The notes beneath the pieces were generated by a model that had not been told where the DNA came from, did not search any database, and saw only the letters and a list, made by a program, of their open reading frames with translations. From Polymyxa betae (Eukaryota > Endomyxa > Phytomyxea > Plasmodiophorida > Plasmodiophoridae): DNA of 64,000 bases. The position numbers and the translations under genes were made by a program. The stretch is from contig RBZT01000339.1 of assembly GCA_003693705.1 (NCBI GenBank), forward strand, positions 42,088-106,087, in the 5' to 3' direction. Positions 56,659 through 64,000 of this stretch are shown here, in pieces (positions within the stretch are counted from its first letter, which is position 1; every line of letters starts with the position of its first letter).

Positions 56659-58211
56659 TTATAATGTTTTATAATAAGATATATCAGAGACAGTATTCTC
56701 AATAGACTGTTGCAGGATCCTGATGGCACGCTCGACAACGGGGACGAACCTCGCGCTTGCTAGCTTGATGCCTAGACAATGCCCTCCATAGATCCAGTTG
56801 ATTTCTTCATAATGGCTGGCTTCTCTCAGTATCTCATGTAATTCCTGACTATCTATAGGCGGGACACAACGATCATTGCTTGCAGCTACGCTGATCGAGA
56901 CCAGAGACGCTTCCTGACCAGACTCCTTTCTCCAGTTCGACATTTTCCGCAAATGTTTCTTTGAAAACAGCTCCAACAAATAAGCTTGCGCGTCTTGGTC
57001 GTTTGCACAGCCTAACTCGATTTCAGCCTGTGTCGACGTCCGAGTTTGATTCCATACCTAAAGATCTCGTAATGCTGGACCAATTAACATGGGACGATAG
57101 GGCACCATTGACGAAGGGCCGACCCGAGCCTGGGCCAATGCAAGGGACAACGGCGACCTGTCCTCCTGAGAGCAGAGCACTTCCAGCAGCCGATACAGCC
57201 CCGGCCGAGATCCCGGTCAAGCAGATTGCCGCTTCTGGGAATTCTGATCGGCACCAGTTTACAACCATGGCACCTTCGATAATCCCAACAACGGTCGCCT
57301 GGACGAAATCTGAAACCGTTCTGTAGAAATGGCGTTCTTGGCCGAGCGGGCGCCGCGTTCCATATCTAACAGAAATGCACTCAATAGACGTTTCGCAAAA
57401 GTCGGTTTTGACGAACAGAGGGTTCATGAGCAGAATAGACGCTATCCCAGACGATAACAGTTTCGAAGCGATGTGCTTTCTTCGGAATTCGAAGCTTTCG
57501 TCTGCGGTCATCTGGAAATGTACGACAACGGCTAACAGGATTTAATGACGTTCTTCAGATGAATCAGACGATCAATTACCGCGAACAGGTTGGTCTGAAG
57601 GGACGATTATCTGGAAATGGGCTTTCTTACATTCATCAGGGACGAATTCGGAGAATGGCGTGTCGAATGTTGCCTCTCTTACAGAATCGGAGTCCGGCGT
57701 CTGTTTCTCCCAGACCAAGTTCTCGATCTTTGGAAGCGGTTGATGCCCTAAACAAAGGCCCTTCATAACGCGTTCAGACTCTTCCAGGGCTTTGATATCG
57801 CCAATGCCATCGTTAAAAAATCGCCCTTTATCGAAAAATCGGACGACGCCGACGGCGATGTCGTCAAGAAACCCGAGAGCCCATCCGAGCCCAGGCGCTA
57901 TCGCCTGACTCAGCCGATATCCAGTGCTAAGAAGCGATATGGTGAGCGCTTCAGAGCAGAAGACCGCCCTGAGATTCGGAGATTGCTTTTGATACAGAGG
58001 TCACGTCGGCAGTCGGGTCAAAATAACTGTCTGCAACGCGGGTCAAGATACCATACACCGGAAGAATATCTATGACCAGTATAGGATTTGATCAAAAAAT
58101 CTTTGCTGGCAAAGGCAGAGATGACATCTTTCCCAATAAACCAGCGTCACTGCTGAACCGATTGGCAGCATTTGCTACCAGCTCGGCATAGATTCGTGCA
58201 CTTTGGCGCAT
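56659..58211 (-). CDS. ABHD18: ABHD18-like alpha/beta hydrolase
   Basis: ABHD18 is a conserved alpha/beta-hydrolase family member acting on mitochondrial lipids in animals. The conserved core reads KAHFQIIVPSDQP (human HFQFIVPKEW), VVHFQMTADESFEFRRKHIA, SSGIASILLMNPLF, RPLGQERHFYRTVSDFV, EGAMVVNWCRSEFPEAAICL and TGISAGAVSAAGSALLSGGQ (nucleophile elbow GISAG). The last exon has VSISVAASNDRCVPPIDSQE and INWIYGGHCLG, the region of the catalytic Asp and His. The stop is at 56659. The N-terminal part (LDDIAVGVVRFFDKGRFFND, KALEESERVMKGL) fits the human N-terminus weakly. Exons before it, up to a Met at 58211 (MRQSARIYAELVANAANRFS), are uncertain and could be another gene. Confidence 0.7.
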
Positions 58212-58688
58212 GTGAAAAAGACGAGCATTATGTGAGCTAAATAAATGCATCTGGCGACAGATTGCAATTAATATTCATGGGCCGTTGTCTTATCTCTAAA
58301 GAGTGATGTTTCTGACGAGGAAAACACCCCAGCCTGGTTGAAAAGAGTTTCACAAACGTTAACGATCGGTGTGAAGTTTCAGCTGGACGCAGCTGTACGA
58401 ATCCTGCGTCTCGAAGGCATCATACTTTATCATGGCGATGATCTCGAACTTCACTGTAAACAAGCATCAAACAGCTGGGAAAGCACTCGAAGCAGTGACG
58501 CCCCGAACAAATTTTGTATGAATGGAGGTGATGAATGGATGGAGAGGCCGCAGCACGGCCATGTCTGGCAATTAGAAACAGGTGAGTGAGGTAACGAGGG
58601 TAGTGTCGTTTAAGGGGACAGAATAGGGTGCAGTCGTATTGGTCATTTGTTAAACATGCTGGTTGTGGTTGCATAAATCTCAGCCACC
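58212..58688. other. Divergent intergenic region, about 480 bp
   Basis: This lies between the ABHD18-like gene and the lipase-like gene. It contains an 80-codon open frame (58341-58589, plus strand) with LDAAVRILRLEGIILYHGDD. That frame is not joined to either gene and has no recognised family. It may be a leader exon or chance. Confidence 0.35.
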
Positions 58689-61348
58689 ATGTCGACGCCG
58701 GACGGAAAGCTACAGCGGCCGTTACTGCGCCGCAAGCCTCGAAGCGAACGGCCCCAGAGCGGTGCCGTATTCACAATCCAGGGCTGGGCACGATACGCGA
58801 CGAAGGAGCTACTTCGGACGTCGAATGCGGTCTTGTACATGTTTTTCGCTGCGTAATTTGCACCGACGTCGGTTAGGTTGATAACGTCTGCCATGCTGTG
58901 GTCGCCGGGAAACGATGCTACCGCTCGGGATCGATTTCCGCCGAAATTCGCGACCTAGCTCTAACCGTTGCGATTATTGAAAGATCGCTGTTTGCGTATG
59001 CTGATCGTATTCGATTGTTTGTGGCGACGTCCACCGAGCGCAGTCACTCTTCAGAAATCGCCAGCACGAATCGTTCTGTGGCCAGCAAAACCCATATACG
59101 AGATTTGAAAGATAGGCGCTCGATGGATACTTCGATTACCCCATTAAGCCCTTTGGGCACCCCCGATTCAGCTCATAGCAGTGCCACCGATCTTCAAAGC
59201 CTCCTTCAAGTTCAATCTGATGACTTGTCATCGCTTGCCGATAAGCGCGCTCCAAGCAATGTGAGTTTGGCATCATCGGCTTCGTCTCTGGCCTCAGATA
59301 CAGAGCGATCGACCACAGAATATCGATCCGTTTCGCCGTCTCCCGAACCCATAGGACGGTCGAGGCCAGTAATTTTCAAGCATTATGGTGGGGTCGTATC
59401 ACTTTTGGCCCTTTTCTTTAAAAATCTGACTTCGGTTCGCTCAATATTGCATACTCTTGTGCGTTGGAGTTCATTGGCATCTTTTATACGTCATTCTCGT
59501 GCACTCTGTATCGGTATGACTTCTGCAAGCTTCATCTCTTTGCTATTCGCCGAACTTAGCGTTCGCAATAATACTCGACTTCAAAGGCTTTTCAAAGCTA
59601 AAAGTTTGTTTCGGCTGCTGTCGGTGAGATATTGGATTGTGTTGCTGGTCGTCTGGCCCACTTTATCGCTTTTCGCTCTGCACCGACGTTTACGGTGGTT
59701 GAAGATCCGTCGCTTACGAGAGTTGCATCGAGAAATGTTGCTCATACTGCGTCTGTGGAGTACCTCGATGTCGGTACTCGAAGAAGAAAAAGTTACTCTA
59801 CCGATCTCTCGCTGGATGGTTTGTTGTGTTGTTGTTTACATATCTCTGTCAGTATTGATTTAAATATATTTAGCTTGAGATGGTACCGCCTCCTGGAGCA
59901 CCGTTCTCAATGATTAGCTCTCGACTGGCATTTTTCCATTACACCGTTAATGTTCTTCATGCGACTGCTTTTGTCTGGCATATGGTATCTTCCTGTCGTT
60001 GGTATGGTGTTCCTGTGGCTGTCGTTGCCGGTGCTTTCTTCATATTATCTCCCGGCACCGCCGATTCCGTTGCGAATGAACTGCTAACATCGCCAGATTT
60101 GAGAGCTATCAAAGCTGAATGGGCCCAAACTGATGCATGGTAATTTGACTGTTTCAGCCATTGCTCACTGACATTGTCTTAAGGCTTACCAAGCGGCTGT
60201 CGTCTATATCGCTACACTTGATAAACAGACCACAATGCTTCGATCGGTTTGTCGACTTTGATAGCCCAAGTGGCCATAAACACAATGTTCAGATCGTACT
60301 GAACCGGCCCGGGACCATTATCGGCGACGTAATGCATCATCAGGTCTCCAATTAGTTACTAATTTTCTGAAGATGGCTGTAAACAAGTCCATGTTTGGTA
60401 CTGATTTGCCGCCAGTCGCTCTTGTCATCCGGGCCGGCTCGTGGATTTGTGACGTTATTGCTGCTGATATCGGTTATATGGCGAAATGGGCACATGTCAC
60501 TGGGGTTCCTATCGTCAGCGTCAGTTTTAATTTACAGAACGACCACACATATCCGGAAGCCGTCGCGGAATCATTTGCTTTGTTTAAGTACTGCTGTTTC
60601 CAGTTGCACTTCGAAACTCATTATACTTTCAGATGGATTGTATCTGGTGGACTTGGGTTCGTACCTCCGAGGGTAACTCTCTGCGCTTCAATGCAGTAGT
60701 AAGCCTGATATCCTCGTTAGATTGCTGTGTGTGGTGACGGAAATGGAGGCACTTTGGCGGCGTCTATCTGCATTCAGGCAGCCTTGGTTGGATTCCGACG
60801 CCCAGACCATTTATCATTATTTTATCCCGTGTTGAATATTCGCCCGACCAATATGACTCCATCACGATGCGCTTTCCCTAACGATCCAATCATTCCGATT
60901 TCTCTACTTCAGCAAAGCAGGTCTGTGTATCAACCGTTGAATTCGGAGGATGATCTGGACTTGTGCGCCTCTCCCATGACGGCGCCTCTCCGGTTGCTTG
61001 CTGGATTCCCACCAACATCTATCATGGTTGGTGGCGTCGATCCTCTGGTAATTATTATTTAGCTTTCAAAATTGTTTCTTATTATTTCTCTACAGTTCGA
61101 TGAGTCGATTGAATTTGCCCAAAGCTTATCATCAATCGGTAAATATTCAGTTGCTATTGTGCCTCTAGTTGATCATCTTTTCAGGGGTATATTGTCAGCT
61201 GAAAGTGTATCCTGCTTTACCACATGGATTCCTGGGATTCAGTCTTTTACTTCCAACTGTTAATTCAGCCATTGATTTGGCAGCAGAATGGTTATCCACT
61301 GCGCTAGGGGTAAAATCGACCAAACTGCCAACTGTCCATTATCCGTAA
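58689..61348 (+). CDS. Hormone-sensitive-lipase-like protein without the catalytic Ser (pseudo-lipase)
   Basis: The start MSTPDGKLQRPLLRRKPRSE is followed by a 47-nt intron (58835-58881) that joins TSNA to VDNVCHAVVAGKRCYRSG. A Ser/Thr-rich stretch (about 59040-59360) and hydrophobic segments (YWIVLLVVWPTLSLFAL and others) lead to the lipase domain. This reads PPVALVIRAGSWICD, MAKWAHVTGVPIVSVSFNLQ, IAVCGDGNGGTLAASICIQA, SPMTAPLRLLAGFPPTSIMV and GGVDPLFDESIEFAQSLSSI. It ends with KVYPALPHGFLGFSLLLP. Human HSL has HGGG, GDSAGG, LDPMLDDS and LPHGFL at these places. The oxyanion HGGG is RAGS and the nucleophile Ser is Gly, while the Asp and His are kept. The frame is intact to 61348. A binding or scaffold role is likely. 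Confidence 0.85.
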
Positions 61349-61421
61349 CTGTTAGGATTTATTGGTATATCTATTTGCATATATAAATTGAGCAGCAACA
61401 ATATATCGCCGTTCAACTGAT

Positions 61422-62441
61422 TTACTGATTTATAATGGTGTTGTCTTCTGTTGGAGATTGCATGATGAACGCCCAGTAATTGTTTCTTAATTCATGGCGG
61501 CTAGCAGTCTCGGGCGTAATCTCACCAAGAAATTCATGCTTCATAGTTTGGTTTTTTGCTGCCACCAAGAACGTCTTGGAACAAACTTCGTATTCGATTC
61601 CGAAATCGTTCTCAGACTTGATCAAATCGGAACTCAGCGCCTGCCGGGTTTGCGAATGTAAAATGATTAATTCAACACTATGCTATTGGCGACCATTAGA
61701 TAACAACAAATCCGATCACATCTTCACAGCTTACAGGAACGGGTTGACCCTCCATCTCGAATCGGAAATTCTTGTCTTTATGTGCAATCTTCCAAACTGT
61801 ATCATACGAATTCTGAGCAGAATGCAACAGCACCTAAACAATCGTAAGGATTCTCCCTGAAATGAAGACCCAATATTCCTACTTCTTGATGTCGGGAATA
61901 TTTTGATGCAGACAGAGGCGACACCGGCTGCGAATGCAGATACAGCGCTTGCGACCCGGTCAACTTTTCGTGAGCTCGTAATCGGAACGGCATTCCGAAT
62001 CGCACGACATCACCGAGCACATTGCCCTCCTGAACCTGAACCGGCTCGATGATCTGTTTTTCCATGAGACGATATCAGCTGAATCACAAATGTGATTACG
62101 TAAACGTTGCGAGCTGCTGGGTGCTTAATCAAGGTGCTGGTTGTGACCGAGTACGCCTTGGCTCCTGACGACATCACCAAGTCGCCGAGATCGTTGGATA
62201 GGATGCCCTGCGTCTTAACCGAGTACAGCAGGACCGAGTCGCCGAAGTGAACATGACCGTCATTGCTGGTCGACAACTGCACGCACTGTAGCGAATGGTT
62301 CATCTTGGCCTGGTGTTTCGTGACCAACAGCTCGCCGTTGCTTTTTCTCTGCAGATAATCTTTCATGCGAAGCTGTTCGAGCTCGTAGTCTTCGCTCCAG
62401 TTCCCGATCCGACATTTGTGTGTATACGACCCGTCCGCCAT
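61422..62441 (-). CDS. CFAP161: CFAP161, cilia- and flagella-associated protein
   Basis: CFAP161 is a microtubule inner protein of motile axonemes. The first exon starts at 62441 with MADGSYTHKCRIGNWSEDYE, then LRMKDYLQRKSNGELLVTKH and VQLSTSNDGHVHFGDSVLLY, close to the human start (VRIGNWNEDVYLEEELMKDF). Following exons give NVLGDVVRFGMPFRLRAHEK, ALYLHSQPVSPLSASKYSRH, VWKIAHKDKNFRFEMEGQPV and EYEVCSKTFLVAAKNQTMKH, and last ELRNNYWAFIMQSP, with the stop at 61422. The order and length of about 300 residues fit. Its presence means the organism has a flagellated stage. Confidence 0.92.
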
Positions 62442-62568
62442 GGTTCCAAGCTCTTCGACTCCGAGAGTTCAACAACTAGAGAGATAAAAGATCGAGTAGG
62501 TACGGGTCGATTCTGGCAAACAATGTGATAGAATCTGTCAAATCCAATGGCAAAAGAACATCCCAGTA

Positions 62569-63490
62569 TCACGGCAAGTTTCTCTTTAGGTGTATTAATC
62601 GAGATGCGAAGGCCTGTAGAGGGAAGCCCATGACGTTGAAGTAGCATCCGTCGACACGCTTCACAAACATGGCCGCCGGTCCCTGGATTCCATACTGACA
62701 CCAAATAAGAGTTCACGAAACACAATTCTATTGTAGGGCGTACCGATCCCGCCTTATCCCTAAACAACGAATCAATTATTCGGAACTGTCGAACCGATAA
62801 TATGGAGCCATACCGATGGTCGCCTGTCCACAGATATGCCTCGATCATCGCATCATTTATCTCTGTGAATTCCACCAGAGTCTCAGAAACCTGATGCAAG
62901 AATCATTCCATCGATCTGTCCGAAAACCAACGGCAATCTTCAAGAACAACGCATGCCAGATAAAATGAGCATTACCCAGGTTCGATGTGCACTGTTTTGA
63001 AACTTGTCGGGCAGCAAGTGTTGTGCTGGCCCTAGGCAATCCGGGACGGGATCGGTCGTCGTCATCTGCGGCAAAAACATGCAGACGCCGGTCAAGACGC
63101 TATGTCGGGCGCCGCTCAGCGATTTCAGCATCTTGCGGGCTTCGTCATCGTCTGCGGGAGAGTTTAGGGTTTTAGGGTTTTCTTGGGAATTCCTGCACCT
63201 TTGGGCTTCTCGAGGATGCGGCCCTCGTGGGCAACGATGGTATCGGCGGCGATTATCAGGCTGGCATTCGTGCAGCGAATGCTAGCATGAGCCGCCTTCA
63301 GGAATGCCGATGCCTGCACGAAATCGGCCGGCGACGCGAACGCCCCTCGATTCAGGAGCGCTTCGTCGAAACCGCTGGCGATGATAAGCGGATGCAGGCC
63401 GATCAGGTCGAGGATCTGGCGGCGGCGTGGCGACGCCGACGCCAGCACGACCTTGTCAGCGCTGAGCTCCGGTAAGATCTGGTTGATCAT
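62569..63490 (-). CDS. Maf-like nucleotide pyrophosphatase
   Basis: Maf proteins hydrolyse non-canonical or excess nucleoside triphosphates (dTTP/UTP/CTP types). The start MINQILPELSADKVVLASAS continues PRRRQILDLIGLHPLIIASG, and ADTIVAHEGRILEKPK follows. A 47-nt intron (63152-63198) joins DDDEARKMLKSLSGARHSVL and TGV. After another intron come ETLVEFTEINDAMIEAYLWT and, after a third, YGIQGPAAMFVKRVDGCYFN with VMGFPL, ending LIHLKRNLP at 62569-62571. The SxSPRR loop, the catalytic Asp of ADT, and the EKP motif are all kept. The first intron is built largely of telomere-like repeat. A longer open frame reaches 63574. Confidence 0.92.
63163..63180 (-). repeat. Telomere-like repeat inside a Maf intron
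   Basis: AAACCCTAAAACCCTAAA (minus strand) makes up over a third of a 47-nt intron, between its donor and the acceptor CTCCCGCAG. The repeat is the same type as the copies in promoter regions. Confidence 0.6.
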
Positions 63491-63812
63491 TGGCGGATAT
63501 GAAACCCGCAACAAATCTGAGCAAAGCTCAGCTACGGAGACAGCAATCGACCGAATTGCTGCCGATAGATACAACTGAACGCCTTAAAAAAGTAAACTGA
63601 TCAGATCTTCTGAAAACGTTGTCCAATTCATATATGCAATGACACCGATGAATGACATCTATGAACCCATCGGTTTAGCCGGTTTTGGATCTCGATGTTT
63701 TAACTTGTTATCAGATTCCAAATTCGGGACTATGCACCATTTGGATCCCAACCACGATGAAGATCCAGAAGAATTGGCTCAAAATCAATCAATAAGATCA
63801 TGGCAACATGAA
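63491..63812. other. Upstream region of Maf with an unassigned open frame
   Basis: A 62-codon plus-strand frame (63639-63827) reads MTPMNDIYEPIGLAGFGSRC and an acidic stretch HHLDPNHDEDPEELAQNQS. It may be the start of a gene that runs out of the window, since the following repeat is also open in one frame. No family was recognised. Confidence 0.35.
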
Positions 63813-64000
63813 TATCGTTATCATTAGAGGCAAGTTGGGAGAAGGGGGCTCTCTGCTGTGTGTCTCCAATGAAGATGGCTCCATCCCGCCCACCACATTA
63901 GAATGGCCTTGCAACTGTATGATGGTATCGTTATCATCAGAGGCAAGTTTAGAAGGGGCCTCTCTGCTGTGTGTCTTCACTGAAGATGGCTCCATCCCGC
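63813..64000 (+). repeat. Tandem repeat of 113-bp period, cut by the window end
   Basis: Two copies, 63813-63889 and 63926-64000, share TATCGTTATCAT, GAGGCAAGTT, CTCTCTGCTGTGTGTCT and GAAGATGGCTCCATCCCGC. A 36-bp spacer separates them. One reading frame is open across both copies (SLLCVSNEDGSIP and later SLLCVFTEDGSIP), so the repeat may encode a repeated protein motif. More copies probably follow beyond 64000. Confidence 0.8.

Noticed and set aside
57335-57380. A tRNA-like A-box (GGCCGAGCGGGC) suggesting a Leu or Ser tRNA
   Set aside because: No B-box or foldable arms follow, and the stretch is coding in the ABHD18-like gene on the other strand.
58643-58894. Minus-strand ORF over the start of the lipase-like gene
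   Set aside because: The plus strand gives a Met in good context and a 47-nt intron that restores a long frame, so the minus frame is a shadow.

Overview
The window is a very gene-dense piece of a eukaryotic nuclear genome. It holds about 30 protein genes in 64 kb that can be named or placed in a family, a few unnamed coding stretches, and at least two decayed gene copies. Nearly all genes are split by tiny introns, mostly 44-50 nt, with GT..AG ends. The gene set is that of a free-living or parasitic flagellate protist rather than a fungus or plant. It has a motile-cilium protein (CFAP161), dynactin p27, a BK/Slo-type potassium channel, an N-myristoylated PP2C of protist style, an RGS-plus-AGC (GRK-like) kinase, a PEX22-like peroxin and a FYVE kinesin. 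GC content is moderate, and short runs of TTTAGGG/TTTTAGGG-like repeats are scattered through it. A rhizarian such as a plasmodiophorid, or a stramenopile, would fit, but the sequence alone does not prove a lineage. No rRNA, tRNA, CRISPR or virus was recognised.

Layout, left: 3' part of EME1 (+), an unrecognised protein with a RING-like end (-), the BK channel (+), a p24/TMED cargo receptor (-), WDR27 (-), an ArfGAP (+), citrate synthase (-), a Cdc25/Acr2-type rhodanese (+), PEX22 (+), a relic of a short-chain dehydrogenase (SDR), an unknown protein (-), an SDR with a changed active site (-), DCTN6 (-) and TAF6 (+).

Middle: an RNF4-like SUMO-targeted ubiquitin ligase (-), the rRNA-processing factor RBM19/MRD1 (-), PP2C (+), VPS36 (+), the corepressor SIN3 (+), a NEK kinase (+), a kinesin that continues into a FYVE finger (+), the exosome helicase MTR4 (-), an unknown protein (-), SmF (+), a START-domain protein (+) and the GRK-like kinase (+).

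Right: 5-oxoprolinase (+), a DUF167 protein (+), a decayed cystathionine-synthase-like relic (+), an NNF1-like kinetochore protein (+), ORC6 (+), 3-methyladenine DNA glycosylase I (-), an ABHD18-like hydrolase (-), a hormone-sensitive-lipase-like protein lacking its nucleophile (+), CFAP161 (-), a Maf pyrophosphatase (-), and a repeat cut by the window end.

Genes are not in operons, but packing is extreme. Six convergent pairs end 3 to 73 bp apart, so their 3' untranslated regions must overlap. Themes shared by several genes are membrane traffic (TMED, ArfGAP, VPS36, FYVE kinesin, dynactin), SUMO-linked genome maintenance (EME1 and the RNF4-like ligase, both with paired SUMO-binding motifs), and RNA processing (MRD1, MTR4, SmF). 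All joined proteins described here come from splicing by eye and need transcript support.
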